DNA of 64,000 nucleotides from Labyrinthula sp. Ha (Eukaryota > Sar > Bigyra > Labyrinthulida > Labyrinthulaceae): positions 62,001 to 126,000 of the forward strand of contig JAALGZ010000052.1 in assembly GCA_015227615.1 (NCBI GenBank), read 5' to 3'. Position 1 is the stretch's first letter, and the number at the start of each line of letters is the position of its first letter. The notes beneath the pieces were generated by a model. The model worked only from the letters and a program-made list of their open reading frames with translations. It had not been told where the DNA came from and ran no database searches. Positions 1-9,686 of this stretch are shown piece after piece. The position numbers and the translations under genes are program-made.

Positions 1-708
1 GAAAGTAAAATTTGTTATAAAATATTTGATTGGGTGCTATGTCAGTGAAAATTGGTCTTGGCTACATATACTAACATATATAACACAGTTGAAATAAAAA
101 ACATCTTCACAGCTTAACACCTAGAAATTTTCTACACTTCTGCTATTTATTTTGGATTCACTATATATAATATTAGCCAAACCAAAGAACTAAGTTAAGA
201 ATCAGCACAATCCATTTTTCAAAATTTATATGTAATAAAACTGAGAATCGGATTTAAAGCGTAACATTAATGAATTCACAATTTTCAAAGTGAGAAAATA
301 GCTTAAAATATGTTGATTATATTTCAAACCTTAATGATTTATTTAGAATACCGATTAAGTAGATAATCTTAAACTTCAGAATAGAGTAATTTCGCCCTGC
401 TATCTGTCTTGTAAGATGTCATCGACACAAACTCGATTGCGTAGAACGGTATAACATGCTATATAAACTATGTTAGCACTGGAGATATCACTGGAAGTTA
501 TAGTTTCCAATAAAAAGCATACGAAGGAAAAAGACTTATAGGCAACTCAATTTGAGTGATTGTATCGCTATTAGGTTTAGAAGGTAGGTAAACTCTACCC
601 AAAATTTTATTTTCCTTGTGCTGCAATAACCTTTGAGCATAAGTCCCTGCGAATTTTTAGTTTTTTGAAAATGGTGATATTGTTTGAGCAGCTTATTAAA
701 AATTTCCC
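1..708 (+). repeat. left arm of long inverted repeat
   Basis: This arm is the reverse complement of 2967-3674 (position i pairs with 3675 minus i) without any gap. I found only three mismatches, all within the inner 60 bp. The outermost pairing coincides with base 1 of the window, so the repeat may extend further left. No transposase-like reading frame is seen in the arm; the short open frames in it are mirror images of the other arm. Confidence 0.95.
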
Positions 709-2966
709 AGTTCAATTTTTTCAAAATTTAATGTGAGTTTTTTTTTGGCCATAAAAAAAACAAATGAAGATATAGAATTAATATGTGAATCTTTCTATTA
801 TTTCTATATTTTATGTTCTTAATGGGTTACTACTTCTACAATCCATCTATATTTGGATTCATATTTAATTCATTAATACAATGACTTAGTAAATTTACGC
901 ATTAGAATTATATTATACTTAAGAATTCTGATAGAAGGATGTAGCTAAAAAAACTAGCTTGATAGTCCATAGGACAGATTAAACGAGAATTAAGGCCCAA
1001 ATTCTTTAAAATAACCGAAATGTTTCTATACACTATGAATAAGTATATTGTTTTTGTTATATATTTTTACAGTACGAAATTCCTATGCAATGTTTTCCCG
1101 TGCACTTATTTTGCTATTTATTCAAATATTTAAATACCAACTGCATCCACGCTGATCCGTGTTTTCCGACCTTAAAGTTAAAGATCCTTGTAAGTACAAT
1201 CTCTCCAAGCTTTAATTTCTCTAAGGAATTACACGGAGATAGATCTGACTCTCCTATAAATTTTGTGAATTACCCAAAGCGCTTTTTAATATAGGTACCC
1301 TTCGTTGAGTAAAGTAAGTTGTAACTATATGACTATGGTGTATATTTTGCTCTCATAAATATTTTGAAGATAGCCGCCAATGCATATAGCGCAAAAATAT
1401 ATATCAAATTTCTGTATTTATTTTATCCAATACACGCACTCAATACCCTTATACATAATAGTATTGAGAACCATCCCGTGAGGGTGTTAACATCCTGCAT
1501 CTATTAGATCAGTGCCCAATATGTAAAACAAGATTATAGTTCTTAGAAATTGAAATGGATAGAAAAATTAACTGAGTTGGACCACTTATAAAGACCCAGT
1601 ATGTAAGTATATCCAGTTATTGCCATTCTCTTCCTGGTATATCCCGCTCAAATATCTGAGAATTTTTGTTACTAAGAGGTTGATGATAAAATTTTATGTT
1701 GTTATCCTCTATGATGTATTTGGCAGTTAGAATAGCTCTTTAAAATTAAACTCAACACAATATTTATTGCAATTAGAATAAATTACGAGGTTTATGCCCT
1801 GAATTAATACATCGACCAAGATTTACAGGTCCAAATTTAATATATATTATTCAAAATGTGTTTCAAAGAAGCAAACAACTTTCCTTGTATATTCGAATTT
1901 GAACTCAGTAAGACTAATAAATCGGGTTAATAATATACTTTACAATTATTTAAGTACCTTATTTTCATTAATGAACATAAAAACTGTTAAGAAAATATTC
2001 TTGTTTGTGATTATTTTAGACCAAATCTTGCCAATATATTGATTAAATAGAATCATATGAACTCAATGCCGGACAAGGCAGTGTAATGGTAAGCGTAAGG
2101 TATGTATTCTTGTGTATGCATAGTTATTAGTCTAGTTATTAAATTTATATTTTGCAATATCTCTGCCTTAAAATAATTTCATTTTTCAATTTTTTCGTGT
2201 TAATTTTACATATTTAAAGTTTAGGTGCAATGATGCAAACATGAATATTTCTTTTCGTTGTGAGCATATAATCATTTCAGTTTAGGATGTATACTAGTTA
2301 CAATCCTATTGGAATTAAGAAAAATTTACACTGCAGGTGTTTTTATGCTGCAGTCTGTCTAAAACCTACGTTCTAGTACACATAAGTATGTGTGTCCCTA
2401 GTCTCAAAAATATTGATGATATATATGATTATAAACTTGCTTAACATGTCCTGTGATTCACATGAATTTTTGGGTCTACAGTTGGAAAAACTGTATGTGG
2501 TGATAGCAAGCACCTGTATTATTTCAAGAGATTCCCCATGGTAGTTCGATATAAATAAGGTAATAAATAAAATACCCGCCATTCCTATGTCTACTACCGA
2601 GTAGATTTAACTGGTATTTTACCTCATAATCTTAATATATTTTTCTCAGCCCAGTGGATCATATCATTATAGCACAAATGACATAGGTCATATCAATAAG
2701 CGCTTTAAGACATTAATACTTAGTTAATACACGATTAATGTGCAATATAAGTTCTGTACATTTTGATTCGTCTCTATTTGAGTTTACAATTAATAAAGTT
2801 AAGACGATATTCTTTAACCTCTATGAACGTTTATTATCATTCCATTATTTATTCTAATTGTTTTTAACCCTAGTATTGAGTAACTTAGGGACTTCATTCA
2901 TTGTTTCGACACATGTTGTATTATATTATCCTGTATATAGATTACAGGTAGGGATGTAATTCGCTA
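709..2966. other. unique spacer of the inverted repeat, no gene seen
   Basis: This is AT-rich sequence between the two arms. The longest open frames (under 70 codons) have no recognisable motif or coding-like composition. No transposase, tRNA or tandem repeat was recognised. Confidence 0.6.
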
Positions 2967-3674
2967 GGGAAAATTTTAATAAGCTGCTCAAACAATATCA
3001 TCATTTTCAAAAAACCAAAAATTCGCAGGGACTTATGCTCAAAGGTTATTGCAGCACAAGGAAAATAAAATTTTGGGTAGAGTTTACCTACCTTCTAAAC
3101 CTAATAGCGATACAATCACTCAAATTGAGTTGCCTATAAGTCTTTTTCCTTCGTATGCTTTTTATTGGAAACTATAACTTCCAGTGATATCTCCAGTGCT
3201 AACATAGTTTATATAGCATGTTATACCGTTCTACGCAATCGAGTTTGTGTCGATGACATCTTACAAGACAGATAGCAGGGCGAAATTACTCTATTCTGAA
3301 GTTTAAGATTATCTACTTAATCGGTATTCTAAATAAATCATTAAGGTTTGAAATATAATCAACATATTTTAAGCTATTTTCTCACTTTGAAAATTGTGAA
3401 TTCATTAATGTTACGCTTTAAATCCGATTCTCAGTTTTATTACATATAAATTTTGAAAAATGGATTGTGCTGATTCTTAACTTAGTTCTTTGGTTTGGCT
3501 AATATTATATATAGTGAATCCAAAATAAATAGCAGAAGTGTAGAAAATTTCTAGGTGTTAAGCTGTGAAGATGTTTTTTATTTCAACTGTGTTATATATG
3601 TTAGTATATGTAGCCAAGACCAATTTTCACTGACATAGCACCCAATCAAATATTTTATAACAAATTTTACTTTC
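2967..3674 (-). repeat. right arm of long inverted repeat
   Basis: Reverse complement of 1-708, about 99.6 percent identical by eye. The sequence after 3674 (AAAGCCACTGGG) has no partner inside the window. The arm pair could be the termini of a foldback or MITE-like element, a genuine palindrome, or a read-inversion assembly artefact. Confidence 0.95.
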
Positions 3675-4979
3675 AAAGCCACTGGGTCAATTAGAAACAA
3701 GGATATTTTATTTGCCTAAGAGGTCTAAGTGACATCAGATTAAGAATCAGTTAATTTAATTACCTTATGAGTGCAACTCCAGGAACAATTGCCCAAGCCT
3801 CATTTTCTAAAAGTTAGAATGACCTTCAAAATAAAAAAAGGAAAAAGACAGAAAATAGTTTTTTATGTTGGTGTCTAAATGTTATAAAATCCCATGCGCC
3901 CAAGGAAGATACCGAAAGTGTGATGATCTATTGGTTCCACAATGACACCTTGCTTTTAGACAATAATAAATTGCTAGGCAGCAGCAGGCATTAATAAATA
4001 GATTAATTCCAAGAACAAGAGGTCCTGTTCACACTCCTTTTTCTGCTCTAATACGTTTTGTTCATTTGTATAGTTCAATCTCACGATTTCTCGTTTTATA
4101 GGGCAAAAATTTTCTGGTATCGATGAAGTAACCTGACCTATTGTTCTTAATACTTGAGCACCAGTAGTGGGTTTAGAATCGAAAGCAGTCACCCAAGAAA
4201 ACTCAGTTTTTAAACGAAGGATTTTTGTTTGAAAAAAGGAATTGTGACCAATCTTTATTATTTTTTTAAAGATTAACACTTTAATCCAGTTGGTTTTCAG
4301 GGGTTGACGCAAATAAACGAGAGAAAGAAATGGTTTAATATATATATATATGTTGCTGGAGGATAACTCGGAATAAGGTGCTGAACATGCCACAGAGTAA
4401 TATGAAAAATTGTCTCTACCTCAGAAAACAAAAATTAAAACTTATAATTTAACCAACCTTAATTATCAGTTAAGTGTTTACAGTTATTTTGCTTAAGTTA
4501 GGTGTAAGAAACCCACAATTAGCTCAGTTACATACAAAGCATTATTTCTTGAGAATCTTGAAACTTGAATTTAGATATGAGGTATACCTATGCATATAAT
4601 TTAAAATTATTCTATAAGATATTTTAGAATATATCTGAAGATAATTTAGAATGTAAACTCTTTATTTTCATCAATTATATTAATATAATTATATTATACT
4701 AATATGTATACTGTAATAAATTTCTTATTTTACGTCACAAGGGGGCATTACCACACTAAAGCCGATAATTTTACACGAGAATGGGTTCAAATAGAACGCC
4801 AAGAATTTCCTAAGTAAGTAAAATGATCCAGAAAAAGTACAATTCATCCACTTACCAACTTAATTGGATGTTGTTTTACTTAAATTTTTGTTTAAATATT
4901 AAATATCAAAGTTATTCCGCTTCTGAAGCTTAAACCAAACCAAACAAAACAAAAAGTTAACAAAAGAAACAAATAAAAA
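3675..4979. other. gene-poor stretch with one doubtful minus-strand frame
   Basis: A 139-codon minus-strand frame (3974-4393) is the only long open frame. It crosses an (AT)n microsatellite, has no recognisable domain and is not counted as a gene, although its C-terminal half looks less repetitive than random AT-rich translation. The last 60 bases before 4980 are A-rich, as expected for a leader. Confidence 0.4.
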
Positions 4980-5978
4980 ATGAACAGAGAAGAAACTATT
5001 AGAATGATAGCAAAACTAAAAACAACAGAAGGATATATCGCTAATGCAGACATTTCTGGAGCTATCGTGGATCATATATCTATTCGTTTTTCAACAAGTA
5101 GCTACTGGCAATTAATGGCCTCCTTTGAAGACCCAGATATGGAAGAAGCAATTCTTCAATATTTTCTACCAACAGATCCTGAAATAAGTAAACTTTTTAT
5201 GAGTAAAACACTTCTTGGAAAGGACACTTCTGGGTATTTTTTCCCATTTCAAGCAGAAAACATAAAGTCATTTCAAGTATATACGAAAAACACTTTAAGT
5301 TCACTTCAATTAGTTGACAATTTAGAAACTTGTGTATCTGCTTTTACGAATCAATTTAGAGATTTAGCTGAAGTAAAGTATGCAAGTGTTTTATTTGTTG
5401 CTTTATGTTCTCCTGAGCAAAGACTTATTGTTGAAAAATTTGCAGATAGTGAATATCAAAGTCTTGTTAAAAACCTTTATTTTATTCTATTGGAGCTTAC
5501 ATTTAAATTTCTTCCAATTAATTTATCAACTTCAGCAGATTATGCTACATGGGGAAAATATGGTGTTGCTTTATATCTTGCATTTTATGCACTTCAAGGA
5601 GTTTCAGAAAAACATTTAACACATAAACTTGTTAAAAGTACTTTTGTAGAAGGTGGAAATGCATTAAGAATAGGTCTTTTATATCTTGGAAGGCCACATG
5701 AAGATAGAAGTGACCAAATAGGTGGACAAAATATTACAACTTTTCAATTGGATATGCCTATTGTGGATCCTACTTATGCAACAAGATTAGCAGCAATAAA
5801 TACAAGAATAAATAATCTTCCGAGAAATCCAAAAACTCTTGAAGGTTTGAATTACTTAATGCTTGAAGAACTTAATCAAAAACTAAACTTAGGTGAAAGA
5901 TATGCCGAGATATATGATATGAGTACTATTATAGCTACACTTGCAAAATATAAAAAGGAGTTAAGAAATATTCAATAA
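4980..5978 (+). CDS. unrecognised 332-aa protein (orphan)
   Basis: Intact single-exon frame starting at an ATG preceded by an A-rich leader and ending with TAA. I do not recognise the family. The protein is predicted mostly helical and soluble, without a signal peptide or clear membrane span. It has a hydrophobic middle (about residues 135-200), a GKYGVALYLAFYALQGVSEK helix and a GNALRIGLLYLGRP segment near residue 230. Acidic and basic residues are evenly spread and there is no cysteine cluster. It stands alone: about 1.3 kb from the inverted repeat and 2.1 kb from the next gene. A strong hairpin lies about 33 nt past the stop. Origin by horizontal or viral transfer cannot be excluded or shown from sequence alone. 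I am confident that it is coding, not of its role. Confidence 0.8.
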   Translation: MNREETIRMIAKLKTTEGYIANADISGAIVDHISIRFSTSSYWQLMASFEDPDMEEAILQYFLPTDPEISKLFMSKTLLGKDTSGYFFPFQAENIKSFQVYTKNTLSSLQLVDNLETCVSAFTNQFRDLAEVKYASVLFVALCSPEQRLIVEKFADSEYQSLVKNLYFILLELTFKFLPINLSTSADYATWGKYGVALYLAFYALQGVSEKHLTHKLVKSTFVEGGNALRIGLLYLGRPHEDRSDQIGGQNITTFQLDMPIVDPTYATRLAAINTRINNLPRNPKTLEGLNYLMLEELNQKLNLGERYAEIYDMSTIIATLAKYKKELRNIQ

Positions 5979-6011
5979 AACATATAGTTAATAAATAGTT
6001 TTATAAATTGA

Positions 6012-6050
6012 ACCTATCTTAGGGTTTTCTAGTTTCCCTAAGTCATAGGT
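6012..6050. other. 13-bp-stem hairpin downstream of orphan gene
   Basis: ACCTAT plus CTTAGGG pairs with CCCTAAG plus ATAGGT around an 11-nt loop, with a 2-nt TC bulge on the 3' side. It lies about 33 nt after the stop of the 332-aa gene, within the likely 3' UTR. It could be an mRNA 3'-end or stability element. It is unusually GC-containing and perfect for this AT-rich flank. Confidence 0.75.
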
Positions 6051-8092
6051 ATATAAATATTTTTATAAATGTTAAAATTAAAAAAAAAAAGAAAATAATT
6101 CAGTTTCAAAAAATATATAAGAAGTAACAATTATAGAATATATTTTACACAAAAAAAAATAAATAAAGTATAAATAAAGCTAAATCACTTAAGTTTATCA
6201 AACAAACAATGCTTTGTTTATATACTGTATGATTATTAAATTGATAGATAATTCTTATAATCTCTGAACTAGAAAAATATGATCACAAAGAAAAAATTTT
6301 TTAAAAACTCAGTTTATCAGAAAACTAATTAAATGTATACTACAGAAAATATGTAAAAACATAACAAAATTTCCCCTGGTATTAAATGGCAAAAACTACA
6401 ACATGAAACCAAAATCAACTCTAAATGAAAAAAATTCCATCCTTTAACAAAATTAACTTGTAATCGACGTAACTTAAACACAATATATATATGTAATACC
6501 TTTATCTATCACTGAGAAGGATTAACACAATGCATAGAAGAAATAGCTCTAACTAAGAGGGATAATTGCATTGCACCTTATGAATACCATGTATAAGATA
6601 GTCGTGAAGTATATAGAAACCATATAAGAACATAATGGTTTCATCAGCAACTTCCTCATTCTCCTAAAAACAGACATATAATATTTCTTTTTACGTATTT
6701 TTGAATTTTGTATTGTAATAATATAGATGGAGTTTTCGAAAATCATAAAGTTGAAGATGGATAAATGGTTTGATTTAGAAGTTTGAAAAACTAGAGAAAA
6801 CTTAGTGATGAAAGGTTGTATAAACTGCATCTGATACAAGATTTAATAAACAAAATACAACCATGACTAATAACATGGATTGTAGCTCTTAAGAGTAATT
6901 AGATCCCGATTGTAGTATTAGGAAAGAGTTAATATACACCAACAATGACATATAAGTTCAAATTCATTTGAAGTACACGTCCATTGGATTCAATTGAGTT
7001 TATTTGATTTTTGATTCAAGAAGTTTTTTTTTTCTTTAGTGTACAACTTCAGAACATCGTGCTAAATCTTAAGTCGCTGACAATCTTCATTAGTAAAGAT
7101 ATCTTCATAGGTTATTACCTTTCATGAAACAGTTACTGTCATTGCCAATTGAATAAATACTTGAATCACTCGTTTGCTGGCTGGAGTGCGCAAAGAATAA
7201 GAGTTTCTTTTTTTTCATCATCGATTTTCATGTTTTCATAACTAGGAGCGACATATATATAATAAGTGGCACACAAAAACTTCAAAATCGATATTGCTTG
7301 GCTATTTTACATCTATTGATGAATGTTTACTTAATTTACCTCTTTTCTCCAGATTATTTCAACATTCCATTTGGTAGATTATTTTCTTCTAGAGAATTGA
7401 ATTCTTATTTTTTTAATTAAAATATATTTGTTTAAGTTTCTCACCAGCATGAGAAGAAATAAGGTATTCTCTAAACCCTTCTCAACTCCCACATGAATTA
7501 TTATCAGCCGATAATCTATTGTTGAGCATCTTTTTTTGCTTAGTTTGTATAGAGAAGTAAAAGTCTACTAAATAAAAATAAACAGCAGTATATATCCAAG
7601 CGTTTTTCTCCAAAGATATCATTAAAATTTATTTCTTTATCACTACATTTTTTCTTGAGTCAAATTTCATCCAGGTTCAGATTAGCTTAAACCTCACAAA
7701 ATGAAAGTTTGGACAGGTTCTGATAGTGATGTTAAAAAACAATTGTTTCAGTATTTCTTATCAATACATTTATTAGTTATTTGGCATTAATATTTAATTA
7801 GAGGGGTGTTATTTTTAATCAGTTAAACATATTGTGAATTAGTTTAAATAAACTAATATTGAGTTTCTGGGATCCAAGGAAATAAAATAAGAATGGTAGT
7901 TTCTAACCAGTATGTAAAGACTTTATTATTTATTGCCGCGTGAAGTAAAATCATTCCATGAGTCAAGCAGCAGCAATATATTATTTAACTCTAGAAAAGT
8001 ATTTTATTCTTTATGGAAGATTTACTGGAAAGAGTTAACTATAAACAAGAATAAATTCCTTCACTTAGAAATGCAACATGTAGAACTATTTC
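6051..8092. other. gene-poor AT-rich stretch
   Basis: Poly(A)-rich and AT-rich sequence. Open frames are short (under 100 codons) with no recognisable motif. No RNA gene or repeat was recognised. Confidence 0.6.
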
Positions 8093-9055
8093 TTATTTTG
8101 TTCTTTCTCTTTTTCTCATCCCTCTCTTCCTAATCGCAAGATGAGACTTTTTTACCATAGAATAATATAAACTTCTTGGCATGTACAACGCAATCTGTGT
8201 CAAAACAGAATGAACAAAGTTCCCAGAAACTATACAAACAGGTTTTCCCAAATAATCCAAAACACTCTTTGCATAAGATTCTGCACTTGGAACAGTCAAA
8301 CTACTCTTTCTTATCTTACTCAGCTTTGAAACAATAAAAAGTGGTACATGACACTGAAATTCAACTCCCTCTGATCTATATTCCAAATCTAATCCCTTTG
8401 TCAACCTCTCAATGTATGCTTTCGATGCAGAGTATTCACTTAATAGTGGTGAAGCCAATACTCCTGCATAAGATCCAATATTCACTACGGCCCCTTTTCG
8501 CTTATTTTTCTTCTTTAGAACTTGATCCAAAAACAACCGCGTCATGTAGTTAGTCGATGTCACATTTACAGAAACTAGATCGGAGATTTCTTCAAAACTG
8601 AGTTCATGAAAGTACATTGGGAAATCATAGCTTTTGCCTACATTGTTCACCAGAACTCCAAGTTCTTCATTCACTTCTTCAAACATTTTTTCAACTTCCT
8701 CATAAATCTCTGGTTTACCTGATGGGCCTACATCTGAAATCTGAGAGAAATCAATAGCTAAAACTTTTACATCCCCATCATAGGACTTTAGAGAAAGTAT
8801 TTCTTGTCTTAAGTTCTCTAGTTTCTCTTTTGTTCTAGAAATTAAAATCAACGAAGCGTTTTGCTGAGCCAACTGAAAAACAAGTTCTTTCGCAATTCCA
8901 TCAGTTGCACCTGTTACTACTACATATTTTCCATACAAATTAAATGACTTGCCTGATAAAAGAAACCTGATGCGAAATGCGTTGAGAACTTTGGCTACTA
9001 TATGTAGGAAATAGAGGATAAAGAGAAGTGCAAGAATATCTGCTATCTGTATCAT
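8093..9055 (-). CDS. very-long-chain 3-oxoacyl-CoA reductase (KAR/HSD17B12-like)
   Basis: A short-chain dehydrogenase of the KAR/IFA38/HSD17B12 group, which reduces 3-oxoacyl-CoA with NADPH in ER fatty-acid elongation. Visible features: an N-terminal membrane helix (about residues 5-25), the cofactor motif TGATDGIA (48-55; the usual G after GI is A), NNVG (137-140), a serine in NIGSYAG (195), and catalytic Tyr208/Lys212 in YSASKAY. The segment VSKLSKIRKSSLTVPSAESY matches the conserved KAR/HSD17B12 region after the active site. The 320-aa length is normal for the family, and the C-terminus is basic. A steroid or retinol 17-beta dehydrogenase specificity is the main alternative. A GGGCC palindrome lies about 78 bp upstream of the ATG. 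Confidence 0.9.
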   Translation of the reverse strand: MIQIADILALLFILYFLHIVAKVLNAFRIRFLLSGKSFNLYGKYVVVTGATDGIAKELVFQLAQQNASLILISRTKEKLENLRQEILSLKSYDGDVKVLAIDFSQISDVGPSGKPEIYEEVEKMFEEVNEELGVLVNNVGKSYDFPMYFHELSFEEISDLVSVNVTSTNYMTRLFLDQVLKKKNKRKGAVVNIGSYAGVLASPLLSEYSASKAYIERLTKGLDLEYRSEGVEFQCHVPLFIVSKLSKIRKSSLTVPSAESYAKSVLDYLGKPVCIVSGNFVHSVLTQIALYMPRSLYYSMVKKSHLAIRKRGMRKRERTK

Positions 9056-9132
9056 TTTCTTTATTTTGTTTCATTGGATAGTTTATCCAATCAGAATGCG
9101 GTAGTACCATTATCTGTTTAAATGTAGTGAAC

Positions 9133-9145
9133 GGGCCATGTGGCC
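9133..9145. promoter_or_regulatory. palindrome GGGCCATGTGGCC, candidate promoter element
   Basis: A GC-rich palindromic site in an AT-rich 286-bp intergenic region, 78 bp upstream of the reductase ATG and about 200 bp upstream of the divergent small gene. Nearly the same site (GGGCCATATGGCC) occurs 66 bp upstream of the PH-domain gene. A regulatory role is inference. Confidence 0.45.
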
Positions 9146-9341
9146 AGGAAGAGAAGTTATATCATGTTTTGTAAAACGAGTCAAACACTCTTCTAAAACG
9201 ATAGAGAAACCTTTTATATCTTGAGGAAGAATTTTTCATACCATTTTTTTAAAGCAAGAACAAGTTGAGAGAGTTTTAGAAACTTATCTTTTGCCATCTT
9301 TATGAATTTGTACGCGATAAGAATTTTAAGCGGTTGAAGAA

Positions 9342-9686
9342 ATGGAAAAACTAAGGAGTCGAAAACAAAAGTTTGAATCAAAGTGCGTTCTTCGAGGAGG
9401 GAAACAGAGGTACGGTGAAAAGACTTTACTAGGAAATTGGGAAGAAAATCGTCAGATTCATCCTGTCGCCAGGAGTGGAGAGGCTCAACACTTTACCACT
9501 ACTAAAGGAGAGAATGAAAGAAGTGGTCTCAATATCAAAGAGAAAGTGTTTGGCTTGGGAATTCAGGCAAAAGATTTTCAAATTCCTGATTTAATTCATT
9601 ACCAAAAGAAAAATTGTGGGAGTTACATGGAAAAACTAACCGAGTATAGTTCAAAATTTGCAAGTAGAAAAAGTAAATCTGATTAA
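9342..9686 (+). CDS. small basic protein, possible CFAP107-like axonemal protein
   Basis: Intact 114-aa frame, basic, without membrane segments or signal peptide. The segment RYGEKTLLGNWEENR resembles the YS..VL.GNW.EER motif near the N-terminus of vertebrate CFAP107 (C1orf158), a ciliary doublet microtubule inner protein. That likeness, plus the neighbouring dynein-tail gene, is the only functional hint. It is divergent from the reductase gene (286 bp between starts). Its stop codon overlaps the stop of the minus-strand dynein-tail gene by 4 nt (9683-9686), a tail-to-tail contact. It may instead be an unrelated lineage-specific protein. Confidence 0.6.
   Translation: MEKLRSRKQKFESKCVLRGGKQRYGEKTLLGNWEENRQIHPVARSGEAQHFTTTKGENERSGLNIKEKVFGLGIQAKDFQIPDLIHYQKKNCGSYMEKLTEYSSKFASRKSKSD

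Noticed and set aside
2070-2110. tRNA-like AGTGTAATGGTAAGC (D-loop style)
   Set aside because: No acceptor stem, anticodon arm or T-loop in the expected positions.
3974-4393. 139-codon minus-strand frame
   Set aside because: Crosses an (AT)n microsatellite and has no recognisable domain; not strong enough to call a gene.
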